Shown here one piece after another: positions 54,929 to 63,582 of a stretch of DNA of 64,000 nucleotides (positions are counted from its first letter, which is position 1; each line of letters opens with the position of its first letter). Made by a program: the position numbers and the translations under genes. The stretch lies in NCBI GenBank assembly GCA_032073245.1, contig DAMANX010000018.1, forward strand, positions 35,910 to 99,909, read 5' to 3'. The DNA comes from QVMG01 sp032073245 (GTDB lineage Bacteria; Bacteroidota; Bacteroidia; Bacteroidales; Tannerellaceae). The notes under the pieces are model-generated. The model ran no database searches and was not told the DNA's origin. It saw nothing but the letters and a program-made list of their open reading frames with translations.

Positions 54929-55015
54929 TACCATTGTCGATACAGAACATATTCCATATTAAAAATCAGAGGAGATTAGTAGAGTAGGAAAAACAATCAA
55001 ACCGTATTAAATCAT

Positions 55016-55045
55016 AAAGAGGGCCTTTTCTCAAAGGCCCTCTTT
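55016..55045. terminator. terminator-like hairpin
   Basis: A perfect 13-bp stem (AAAGAGGGCCTTT / AAAGGCCCTCTTT) with a 4-nt loop. It lies 400 bp past the STN-protein gene and far from the nuclease gene, so the transcript it serves is not clear. Confidence 0.55.
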
Positions 55046-55339
55046 ATAGGTTTTTAATAGGTATTAGTCTTTAAGGCAAAAAGATTGTTTAGGTTATCTG
55101 GATGCAAAGATGAGCCAATTAATGATACCGCGCAAGAAAAAAAATATATTATAAAACACATTTTTAAGATTCTCGATACTTCTTTGCAGCTTATGTTACT
55201 TTTTAACATTTCAAACATCCTTGTGATATAAAGGCTTTTAAGGGTTTTGTACCTCAAAAAGCCTATTACGTACTAAATAATGGCAAGTTTGTTAAAATCC
55301 ACATTTAAAGGATATTTTTATTTTTTAAAAGTATTTATG

Positions 55340-56281
55340 TTAGAAATACCAATAAGAAAAATCCACTTCCGATTCCATCTCTTGCTCTTTAATATCAGGT
55401 AAAAGATAAAAGAAGTCGATTCCTGTAACCTTTTCCACACTATCTATTGATACCGCATAATCCTTTAAAGATTTCTTTTTACAATCTTCATTATCAAATA
55501 AAAAGCCTATTCCTTTATAGCTATCCTTTGTTTTAATACATATAACTTTATAGAAAGAATCCGGTACACCTACGCGATTTTTACCCATCACCCGCATTTG
55601 CGGAAAAACCACCGGCCCGGCAACCACAAGCAATGTATCGTAATCTATAGCCCATCCTCTGCTTTTTTCTTCCAATGTTTTCCATAATCCCTGATTCAAC
55701 TTAGGATGCTGTGGACAGATATTACTAAAATAGAAAGATTCACGCATAGCTTTTGCCGACCATTTCATATCACCTGCAGGTGCCAGATGTCCTCTATCAA
55801 AACCCGTCCTGGTATAATCTTCATTCAATGCTGTAGCACCCTTTACTTTTGGATCAGGTGTAAATTTATTTGATCGTGTAGCTTTTGTACTTTGAGCCTC
55901 TTCTTTTGTAAGATCCCAGGCTACCCAATTCGCTATCTTATAGTCTGAATTATAAGAAACAGTATAACCTTCATGATATATTATCTGTTCTTTCTGTGCG
56001 TTTTTAAGTAGTGGTATTTCTGCGCCAGCCAAACTTATTGAACCGGTTGAAGACACTATATCTTCGATAGAAGATATGGGTATCTCCTGTTGTTCCATTA
56101 CAGCTTCTTCAATTTTTTCAGGATAAAAATAATCATATAAGAAAAACAAACAGATAAAACCGATAAATGCAATGACAATCTGAATTATAAACCTTTTGGT
56201 TGCAATAGCAAAAGAGCTTCTTTGCTTCTTTTTTACTGTTCGTTTCTTTCTTGTTTTCGCCTTTCCTTTCTTTTTCACCAT
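55340..56281 (-). CDS. membrane-anchored DNA/RNA non-specific endonuclease
   Basis: 313 residues from the ATG at 56281. An ATG at 56296 is possible but lies against the -7 box TATTTTTG (56303-56310, minus strand). A very basic N-terminus and one membrane helix (about 35-55) place the catalytic domain outside the cytosol. The nuclease core has RTGFDRGHLAPAGDMKWSAK (DRGH with the catalytic His), SFYFSNICPQHPKLNQGLW (metal-site Asn and Gln region) and a short C-terminus. Roles may include nutrient DNA degradation. Monocistronic. Confidence 0.92.
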   Translation of the reverse strand: MVKKKGKAKTRKKRTVKKKQRSSFAIATKRFIIQIVIAFIGFICLFFLYDYFYPEKIEEAVMEQQEIPISSIEDIVSSTGSISLAGAEIPLLKNAQKEQIIYHEGYTVSYNSDYKIANWVAWDLTKEEAQSTKATRSNKFTPDPKVKGATALNEDYTRTGFDRGHLAPAGDMKWSAKAMRESFYFSNICPQHPKLNQGLWKTLEEKSRGWAIDYDTLLVVAGPVVFPQMRVMGKNRVGVPDSFYKVICIKTKDSYKGIGFLFDNEDCKKKSLKDYAVSIDSVEKVTGIDFFYLLPDIKEQEMESEVDFSYWYF

Positions 56282-56335
56282 ACCCCCTCTCCACATTCAA
56301 GACAAAAATAAAATAAAAAAACAATAGCACAAAAA

Positions 56336-56373
56336 AATCCCTTACCTAACTATTAATCTGTAGGCAAGGGATT
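56336..56373 (-). terminator. terminator of the 53-residue gene
   Basis: On the minus strand a 13-bp stem (AATCCCTTGCCTA / TAGGTAAGGGATT) has one G-U pair and is followed by seven T. It is 41 nt past the small-gene stop. Confidence 0.75.
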
Positions 56374-56413
56374 CTGTATATATAATTTAGTTCTTTTCTA
56401 AAGGAATGCAGTT

Positions 56414-56575
56414 TTACATTCTAACTGCATTTGCATTCATTTCGTCTAAAAGACGTCTGATCTTTGCATTTAACTGTTGGCTCTTCGCTCCATTTCCCAA
56501 TGCTTGGTAATGGCTGGCTTGATAACGCAACATCTCTAGAGCACGATTGCTCTTTTCATTTTCTCTCATTATCAT
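56414..56575 (-). CDS. 53-residue conserved-looking small protein
   Basis: The minus strand encodes 53 residues (51 from the second ATG at 56569): RENEKSNRALEMLRYQASHY, then a short linker GNGAKSQQLNAKIRRLLDEM. It predicts two amphipathic helices joined at QALGNGAKS, a helical-hairpin fold with no Cys and no membrane segment. A -7 box (TATCTTTG, minus strand, 56672-56679) and a clear terminator (56336-56373) show it is an independent unit. The function is unknown; a small adaptor or nucleic-acid-binding role is only a guess. Confidence 0.7.
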   Translation of the reverse strand: MIMRENEKSNRALEMLRYQASHYQALGNGAKSQQLNAKIRRLLDEMNANAVRM

Positions 56576-57054
56576 ATTCTTTTTTGTTTAATAACTTTCC
56601 TCTCATGGAAAGTATGTTTGTTAATAAAGCTTGGTTAGTGTTTTGTTTAAAACCTATTTTTAAATCCACTACAAAGATAACCATTATTGCCCTAAAAATG
56701 TTGTAAAACATATAAAATAACCGCCATAATAACTATAATTAACCAATAAGACATCCCATTAACATTTAATCACTATAAAAGATAAAGGGATCAATATTTA
56801 CACTGACTAATTGATCGCTATAAAATTAGCGAAGCATATATAGTGAGAACAAGAGCCTATTTATGAATTATTATTTGATTTGATATTACCTATTACGATT
56901 TAAAACTCCCAAACACAAATATGCAATAATTTATCATCCAACAGTTCAATTTAGACAATTAAACATCTCTGAAAGCATATTTCTTCTCAAAATATCATAC
57001 ATTTGCACAATTGTCAAACAAAAAGCAACCAGAACAAAAGTAAAACACATCAAA
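56576..57054. other. divergent intergenic region between the 53-residue gene and dapF
   Basis: 479 bp, very AT-rich. It holds the leftward -7 box at 56672-56679 and a rightward TACATTTG at 56998-57005 for dapF (leader about 50 nt). No further gene or structured element was recognised. Confidence 0.5.
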
Positions 57055-57864
57055 ATGGCAAAAGAAGTTAAGTTTACGAAAATGCACGGTGCCGGGAATG
57101 ATTACATATATATAAACGCAATGGACTATATATTGACAAAACCGGAAGAATTAGCCATGCGATGGAGTGCTCCTCATACTAGTATTGGAGCTGACGGATT
57201 GGTTTTAATAGATTCTTCGAAGATAGCAGATTTCAAAATGCGTATCTTCAATGCAGATGGTTCTGAAGCAATGATGTGTGGAAATGCAAGCCGATGTATA
57301 GGAAAATATGTATATGATAAAGGTCTCACTAAAAAGACAACTATTACACTTGAGACATTATCCGGCATTAAAGAGCTAAGACTGACTCTCGACAACAATA
57401 CAGTCAAGGCAGTTACTGTCGATATGGGAACGCCTCTTCTGAAAGATCTTTGGTTAGAATTAGAAGCAGAGGGAAAACAATATAAGGGTACTACTGTTTC
57501 TATAGGTAACCCCCATTTCGTGATATTTGTTGATAATATAGAAGAAGTTGATCTGGAAAAAGTGGGGTCACAACTAGAAAAGAATCCGGCATTTCCAGAT
57601 AGGACAAATGTAGAATTTGCACAGATATTATCTCCCGATGAAATACGAATGCGTGTATGGGAACGGGGTTCCGGAATAACACAAGCATGTGGAACCGGAG
57701 CATGTGCAACTGTAGCTGCCGGAGTCCTAACGGGTAAAACCAATTCGAATGCAACTGTAATGATGGATGGGGGCTCCCTCCTTCTGGAATGGGGGAATAA
57801 AACAGAAAGTATATTTATGACAGGAGATGCAGTGACAGTATTTGAAGGAAGCATCCAAATATAA
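57055..57864 (+). CDS. dapF: diaminopimelate epimerase
   Basis: Converts LL- to meso-diaminopimelate for lysine and cell-wall synthesis. 269 residues. Both catalytic Cys are present: MMCGNASRCIGKYVYD (about residue 75) and GITQACGTGACATVAAGV (about 220). The N-terminus FTKMHGAGNDYIYIN and the segment SIGNPHFVIFVDN are typical. It is 12 bp upstream of dapL, so the two last steps of the aminotransferase pathway are co-transcribed. Confidence 0.96.
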   Translation: MAKEVKFTKMHGAGNDYIYINAMDYILTKPEELAMRWSAPHTSIGADGLVLIDSSKIADFKMRIFNADGSEAMMCGNASRCIGKYVYDKGLTKKTTITLETLSGIKELRLTLDNNTVKAVTVDMGTPLLKDLWLELEAEGKQYKGTTVSIGNPHFVIFVDNIEEVDLEKVGSQLEKNPAFPDRTNVEFAQILSPDEIRMRVWERGSGITQACGTGACATVAAGVLTGKTNSNATVMMDGGSLLLEWGNKTESIFMTGDAVTVFEGSIQI

Positions 57865-57876
57865 AGATAAAACAAT

Positions 57877-59103
57877 ATGGCGCTCATAAACGAACATTAT
57901 TTGAAATTACAAAGTAACTATCTGTTTTCAGATATTGCTAAAAAGGTTAATAGCTATAAGATAACTCATCCAAATGCAGATGTGATTCGCATGGGGATAG
58001 GAGATGTTACACAACCATTGGCGCCTGCTGTAATAAAAGCTATGCATCAAGCTGTTGACGACCTGGCAACACAGGAAAATTTTCATGGATATGGCCCGGA
58101 ACAAGGATATTCATTCCTTATAGATGCGATTATAAAAAATGATTATGCCAGTAGAGGCATACATATTGAACCCGGAGAAGTATTTGTAAGTGATGGAGCA
58201 AAGAGCGACACAGGTAATATAGGAGATATCCTTCGCCATGATAATAGTATCGGGGTAACCGACCCTGTTTATCCTGTTTATATCGATTCCAATGTAATGG
58301 CTGGGCGTACGGGAAATATGGAAAACGGACAATGGAGCGATGTGGTTTACATTCCATGTACGGCTGAAAACAATTTCATTCCTGAATTGCCTACACGGCG
58401 AATTGACATCCTTTATCTCTGTTATCCTAATAATCCAACCGGAACAACTTTGAGCAAAGAAGAACTAAAGAAATGGGTCGACTATGCTTTGGCAAATGAT
58501 GTGATCATCATGTATGACGCTGCTTATGAAGCATACATACAAGATCCTGATATCCCTCACTCTATTTATGAGATAAAAGGAGCTAAAAAAGTAGCAATTG
58601 AATTTCGTAGCTTCTCAAAGACTGCCGGATTCACGGGTGTTCGTTGCGGATATACTGTAGTTCCAAAAGAGTTAAACGGATTTTCTTTATTGGGCGAACA
58701 GGTTTCATTAAATAAACTTTGGAATCGTCGTCAAACGACAAAATTCAATGGAACAAGCTATATAACACAAAGAGGTGCGGAAGCAATCTACACACCGGAA
58801 GGTAAAAAACAAATACGGGAGACAATCAATTATTATATGACCAATGCCAGGATTATGAAAGAAGGATTGGAAGAATGCGGCTTTCAGGTCTATGGAGGTG
58901 TTAACGCCCCTTATTTATGGATAAAAACACCTGATGGGCTTTCTTCCTGGAAATTCTTTGACAAACTACTTTACGAAGTAAATATTATTGGAACTCCGGG
59001 TGTTGGGTTCGGTCCCAGTGGTGAAGGATATCTCAGGCTTACGGCTTTTGGAGACAGAGAAAACACCATTGAAGCAATGAGCAGACTGAAAAAGTGGATT
59101 TAA
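57877..59103 (+). CDS. dapL: LL-diaminopimelate aminotransferase
   Basis: 408 residues, fold-type I PLP enzyme that converts tetrahydrodipicolinate directly to LL-diaminopimelate, bypassing the succinylase route. Motifs: VIRMGIGDVTQPLAPAVIKA, FVSDGAKSDTGNI, YLCYPNNPTGTTLSKEELKK, YDAAYEAYI and the PLP lysine in FRSFSKTAGFTGVRCGYTV. The length and pairing with dapF fit the DapL pathway used by Bacteroidetes. Confidence 0.96.
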   Translation: MALINEHYLKLQSNYLFSDIAKKVNSYKITHPNADVIRMGIGDVTQPLAPAVIKAMHQAVDDLATQENFHGYGPEQGYSFLIDAIIKNDYASRGIHIEPGEVFVSDGAKSDTGNIGDILRHDNSIGVTDPVYPVYIDSNVMAGRTGNMENGQWSDVVYIPCTAENNFIPELPTRRIDILYLCYPNNPTGTTLSKEELKKWVDYALANDVIIMYDAAYEAYIQDPDIPHSIYEIKGAKKVAIEFRSFSKTAGFTGVRCGYTVVPKELNGFSLLGEQVSLNKLWNRRQTTKFNGTSYITQRGAEAIYTPEGKKQIRETINYYMTNARIMKEGLEECGFQVYGGVNAPYLWIKTPDGLSSWKFFDKLLYEVNIIGTPGVGFGPSGEGYLRLTAFGDRENTIEAMSRLKKWI

Positions 59104-59114
59104 TTGAAAGTGAA

Positions 59115-59202
59115 CGTAGTATCTCAGTGATATGAGCATATATCCTCAAGATGGTAAACATATACCCTCACGACGACGAGCATAGCACCTCAGCTTAAAG
59201 TT
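59115..59202. repeat. array of four degenerate 22-nt units, locus 2
   Basis: Units at 59115-59136, 59137-59158, 59159-59180 and 59181-59202 all have CTCA at unit positions 9-12; three begin with CATA. They are the same type as 45647-45734. The array starts 12 nt after the dapL stop. Confidence 0.65.
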
Positions 59203-59280
59203 TGACATTAAAGGATCAACCCGAAAAGTAGTGGACCACTTTAAATTGAAAAGAATTTGAAGATAATACGATAGAAGTAA

Positions 59281-59441
59281 CTGGCTCCCCTCCTGCCAGA
59301 GGAGGGGGTGGACCATCGCAAGCGATGGTGGGGTGGTGGGAGAAAAAGAAAAAATAGGTATTTATAATTTATCAAGAATACCAACCGCCCCACCGCTGCA
59401 GGCAGCGGTCCACCCCCGCCTTAACTAAGGCGGGGAGCTAG
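59281..59441. repeat. inverted pair of two-hairpin elements, second family
   Basis: Copy 1 (59281-59337, 57 nt) and copy 2 (59384-59441, 58 nt, inverted) share GCTCCCC, GGGGGTGGACC and GGTGGGG blocks. Each forms two hairpins: CCCCTCCT/AGGAGGGG then ACCATCG/CGATGGT in copy 1; CCCCGCCTT/AAGGCGGGG then ACCGCTG/CAGCGGT in copy 2. Loops of the second hairpin are 4 nt in both. The stem differences compensate each other. The spacer is AT-rich. Confidence 0.82.
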
Positions 59442-59562
59442 ATACTACAGTTCAAACAACAAATACTCATATCGTAAATCTTCAAATATAACATAATTTG
59501 AAACTCCCCACAGGAATCCGGGTCGACCCGTTATTGGTCAACCCTTCTAAATCAATATCTCA

Positions 59563-62500
59563 TTATTTGACGATGATCTTCTCTATACTACGACGACCAT
59601 TTTCAGCTGTAATCTGAAGTAAGTAAACTCCTGCAGGTTGATTCATTGGAAGCACCATCTTTGCACTTTGGATGCGTCCTGTATATATTCTTTGTCCACT
59701 GAGGTTAAACATTTCCAGAAGGGCGCCTACATAGCTTTCTCCAATCTCATCACTTTCAATGTTTACACTACTATTCCGAGTGACTACAGTAGGATAAACC
59801 GTAACAGCAGATGCTTTTGTATTACCATCAAACTGCATAGAACAACTTTGGTCATACTCTCCTCCCTTTTTGTAAGCTCGAACGAAATAATTTCCCAACA
59901 ATCCATCAGGATCTGTATAATAGATCGAGCCTCCATGGAGAGCTATCGGTTGACCATCCTTATACCATTGGAAACGCTCATAACGATTATCCAGATTTTG
60001 TACATACAATACATCCGTCCATTTGATTAAAAGAGTGAAACAGCTTGACAATGAAACCTCCTCACTTTGCTCCCATCCACATTCACCATAAACTTCAACA
60101 TAGTAGTAACCTTCTTTATCGACTGACATTAAAGCCGTGTAGTCTTTGAAGGTTGCTCCCGGGATCTTTTCTCCGTTATGAAACCATTGATAACTCAAAT
60201 CAATACCTTCAGCCTCTACTGATAAGGTAAAACTATCACCTGGGTTTTGTTGGGTTATAGGCTGTGGTTGAGAGATTATCTTTACACCATCATTGATAAC
60301 AATCCGGAAAGGGTACATATCCATATCTTCCGAACCTTTCTCACGAAGTACCAGATAACCGGAATAAGTTCCAGGCTTCACATTTTCAGGAATAGCTATC
60401 GATACTATATTATCCTTAGGAAGCGCTTTATATGTCTTCACATCTTCAAAACCTGCTGCTTTAGAAGCATCTGTAAAGGCAACTGCATACATCAATGGTT
60501 TATCGGTATATAACAAATCAAAAGCAACATTAAAGAATTCATCTGTATAACACAACGCAGCTATCGGACGAACGATAATCCAGGCATTCGGGTTGGGATC
60601 AGGATCATCCGGATCAGGTTCAGGTATTACCGGTGGCCATGGATCAGGGTCCGGATCAGGATCAGGGTCGGGATCCTCTGGATCTGGATCTTCAGGGTCC
60701 GGATCAACTTTTGTTTTTATTGTTACTGTATGTATTTTGATCGTTTCACAATTGGTTGGAGCCTCCCCTATGACCATATACCATATATCTACAATACCTG
60801 CCTGAATACCTGTCACTTTCCCTGATTGATCCACAGAAGCATACGCTACATCATCACTCATCCAATATCCATTTGGAGTTTCATTGCTTAATTGAATACT
60901 TTCATCAACATATACTTCCGAAGCACCTGTGATATTTGCGACTGAAGGTTTACCCACAACTTCTATCGTTACAACCTCCTTATCCATCGTATCAATAATA
61001 TCCAGTTCTCCATTGGCATCCTCAACTTTCTTTAAATAATAAGTTGTTGTAGAAACAATATCTACCACTAACATATAAGGAGTACTTTCAATATCGGATA
61101 CAACTATATTTGGCTCACTATCCTCCATTTGGTCAGTCCTATACTCTATCGTCCAGGGTGCAGTTCCTATTAAATAAACTGGAATTGAACCTGTTTGGCC
61201 AAAGCATATTGGAGATGGATCTCTAAAAAAGCGATGTTTAACCATCAAATAAACAGCCCCTTCTTCCTCGATATCAAGATACATGTGGTACAAGTCTGTA
61301 GAAGGGGTTGAGAGTGTAAGGTTATCCAGGCCAGTAGCTTCGCCATTGGTGTAAGATATTAGTAAATACTTACCAGCACCAAAACCCTCTTTTTGTTCAA
61401 TATCAATATAAGTTATGTCTTCTATATCTATACTTTCAGTCTGAATGTAATCACCATCGCCCAATGCGCCATTCAACCCGGCAGTTTGCCCAAGAGCAAA
61501 GAGCATATGACTATCTGATTCACTTTTTAGTGTATTCATAGTGAATGAACTAAAAGCCTCATCTTCTCCAGAAGCGGATGCAGGGGCGATTCGGCCTCCC
61601 TTTAGATGAATTCTATCGACAATGCCATAACCACCTATCATACCTTCAGGTAGAATCTGTACGGTCATGTTCTCAATCTTATCCGATGAGGTAGATAAAT
61701 CTTTTCCTACAATAAGAGAACCTTCTTCTATCTGGAAATCTAATTCCGAACCAATAACATTATTATCGATAAGAATCGTATTTTCTCCACCAAGTTGCCA
61801 AATTCCTTTTCCTCTTTTCGATATTCTGATTATCTGATTATCATTTTCATAATGAAGATATAATGGATCAAGCATATTAAGACGACCTGTTTCTTCAACG
61901 TCAACTATGATATCACCATAATCGCATTGGTAGATTGAACGCCCATTTCCCGAAAAAGTAGAAATGTAATCTGCCGTGACATTCAACTGGGTAGTAACAT
62001 TTACACTACCACTTCCATTATTATTAAAAATAGCGCCCCGTAAATCCTCTTCAAGACTAATATTGTTTTTAAAATCGCAATTAGTCAATGTTATAGATTC
62101 ACTATTGAAAATAGCACTACCGTAAATTGCTGTATTATCTATAAAGCTAACCTCATTGAATGTTAAATTGGTCTTTGGCATATTACATACAGCACCTCCA
62201 TGTTGTGCTTTATTTCCATTAAATAGGGATTTATTAATACTTAAAGTAGAAAGACTATTATAAATGGCACCTCCGGCACCACCAACTTCGTTATCTTTAA
62301 ACTCGAATTCAGAGATAAAAGAAGCTGAAGATGTACTGTGTAAGTATACGGCACCACCCCATCCTATTTCTTGATTACTTTCATGAAGAGCTTTATTATT
62401 CTCGAATATTACTTTTTCACCATTCAATGAACCCCTAAAAGCAATAAAAATAGCACCTCCATATGGATTACCACTCCCTTGTGCTAAAGCCCTATTCTCA

Positions 62501-63582
62501 CTAAAAACAACATCTTTTAGCTTTACATTTAGATTATTCTGCCCTCCAATTGCACCACCATAGGCATATTGAGTAGATACAGAATTATTCTTTATAAATT
62601 TAACATCCGATATATCATGTGTTCCGCCATATACCGCCCCCATAGCTCCCCCCATACTTGCAGATGTACCCGAAGCCAGATTATCAGTAAATGTTGCATT
62701 AGAAACTTTTAAGTAACCATCCTGATGATTTACTGCTCCCCCCGTAGCAGAAGTAGCCCCTCCTCCGGCATTATAAGCTTGATTATTTTCAAAATCTACA
62801 TATGATATATAAGTTAGTGGCCAGTGATAAGGATAGCCATCTCCACATTCCCGTGCCAAAATGGCTGCACCTCCTGAATTGGATTTTCCTGAAATACTAT
62901 TATCTTTAAAAAGTATGTAGTTATTCGGAGTACCAGAAACAGAGAGATTGCCACCGACATTTGCAAAAACACCTCCATAAGCATAACCACCCTGAGTAGA
63001 GTGGATATTTATAAACTCTGCAATTGCTCCTTCTTCTAGAGAAAAATCGAACAAAGCTTCTTCCCCTATTAAATGAATCATTCCACCGGAATAACGATAA
63101 TTAGGCGGAGCAAAAGAAAGATCCTTTACTAATAGTTTTTTATCTGCTTTCACAACCATACCACCTGTCAGATTAGATAAACTGGTTCTTCCACTATTTG
63201 TCAACTGATCTATAGTTGCATCCTCATCAAAAATATACAATCCAGTCACAGGATCTTTAGAAGTTCCTTTAAATATCAAATTCGGAAACTCAACAATAGG
63301 CTTTTCAGAATAATAAACAGGGTCATCTCCCACAATAACATCTGACCCCGATCGGGTTAACGGATATAAACCTTTCATCTTTATCGGGGATTCCTCCGAT
63401 ATGGAATTATTTGCAAGGGAATCATGAAATAAAACAGCAGGAGGTTCTATTGATAAAACACTTTTATCTTGTCGCTGCATATAACTATGACCTTGAGATC
63501 TTTTCAAAATCTCCGGTTCTCCCTGCGCAATACTTATAATTGCAATACTTATGAAAATGCATAGGGTACAAATTCTTCTCAT
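59563..63582 (-). CDS. large surface protein: beta-helix, Asp-Pro-rich segment, Ig-like repeats, T9SS-like sorting domain
   Basis: 1339 residues. Signal peptide about 1-19 (SIAQ). Residues about 130-560 carry many GGAI/GGAV...N repeats of a right-handed beta-helix, like chlamydial Pmp and adhesin-like proteins (SASMGGAMGAVYGGTHDISD, GGAIYNSLSTLSINKSLFNG). Residues about 560-760 resemble an autotransporter passenger (GGENTILIDNNV). A Big2-like domain (about 895-950) precedes an Asp-Pro/Glu-Pro segment (957-996), then Ig-like modules (SLSVEAEGIDLSYQWFHNGE). The last 75 residues (VYPTVVTRNSSVNIES, GQRIYTGRI, PAGVYLLQI) match type A sorting domains of type IX secretion. A -7 box (TATATTTG, minus strand, 63674-63681) is upstream. 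Confidence 0.85.
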   Translation of the reverse strand: MRRICTLCIFISIAIISIAQGEPEILKRSQGHSYMQRQDKSVLSIEPPAVLFHDSLANNSISEESPIKMKGLYPLTRSGSDVIVGDDPVYYSEKPIVEFPNLIFKGTSKDPVTGLYIFDEDATIDQLTNSGRTSLSNLTGGMVVKADKKLLVKDLSFAPPNYRYSGGMIHLIGEEALFDFSLEEGAIAEFINIHSTQGGYAYGGVFANVGGNLSVSGTPNNYILFKDNSISGKSNSGGAAILARECGDGYPYHWPLTYISYVDFENNQAYNAGGGATSATGGAVNHQDGYLKVSNATFTDNLASGTSASMGGAMGAVYGGTHDISDVKFIKNNSVSTQYAYGGAIGGQNNLNVKLKDVVFSENRALAQGSGNPYGGAIFIAFRGSLNGEKVIFENNKALHESNQEIGWGGAVYLHSTSSASFISEFEFKDNEVGGAGGAIYNSLSTLSINKSLFNGNKAQHGGAVCNMPKTNLTFNEVSFIDNTAIYGSAIFNSESITLTNCDFKNNISLEEDLRGAIFNNNGSGSVNVTTQLNVTADYISTFSGNGRSIYQCDYGDIIVDVEETGRLNMLDPLYLHYENDNQIIRISKRGKGIWQLGGENTILIDNNVIGSELDFQIEEGSLIVGKDLSTSSDKIENMTVQILPEGMIGGYGIVDRIHLKGGRIAPASASGEDEAFSSFTMNTLKSESDSHMLFALGQTAGLNGALGDGDYIQTESIDIEDITYIDIEQKEGFGAGKYLLISYTNGEATGLDNLTLSTPSTDLYHMYLDIEEEGAVYLMVKHRFFRDPSPICFGQTGSIPVYLIGTAPWTIEYRTDQMEDSEPNIVVSDIESTPYMLVVDIVSTTTYYLKKVEDANGELDIIDTMDKEVVTIEVVGKPSVANITGASEVYVDESIQLSNETPNGYWMSDDVAYASVDQSGKVTGIQAGIVDIWYMVIGEAPTNCETIKIHTVTIKTKVDPDPEDPDPEDPDPDPDPDPDPWPPVIPEPDPDDPDPNPNAWIIVRPIAALCYTDEFFNVAFDLLYTDKPLMYAVAFTDASKAAGFEDVKTYKALPKDNIVSIAIPENVKPGTYSGYLVLREKGSEDMDMYPFRIVINDGVKIISQPQPITQQNPGDSFTLSVEAEGIDLSYQWFHNGEKIPGATFKDYTALMSVDKEGYYYVEVYGECGWEQSEEVSLSSCFTLLIKWTDVLYVQNLDNRYERFQWYKDGQPIALHGGSIYYTDPDGLLGNYFVRAYKKGGEYDQSCSMQFDGNTKASAVTVYPTVVTRNSSVNIESDEIGESYVGALLEMFNLSGQRIYTGRIQSAKMVLPMNQPAGVYLLQITAENGRRSIEKIIVK

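Larger units (their letters stand above)
54617..55339. other. repeat-rich intergenic region (723 bp)
   Basis: It contains an inverted repeat with arms ATTTTGCTAAAC (54665-54676) and GTTTAGCAAAAT (54756-54767), with two direct CATAGTTTGT copies between them; the 26-bp palindrome copy 2 (54837-54928); and a terminator-like hairpin (55016-55045). Positions 55046-55339 are AT-rich with no supported gene. Confidence 0.7.

Noticed and set aside
55054..55257. Minus-strand open frame of 67 codons in the repeat-rich intergenic region
   Set aside because: Low-complexity composition, no promoter box or conserved look, and it lies between a hairpin and AT-rich sequence; probably chance.
57174..57887. 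Long antisense frame of 237 codons opposite dapF
   Set aside because: dapF shows both catalytic Cys and full family length; the antisense frame is a codon-bias shadow with no domain.
60593..60805. Plus-strand frame encoding a Gly-Ser repeat
   Set aside because: It is the reverse complement of the Asp-Pro-rich stalk of the surface protein, so the repeat is accounted for.
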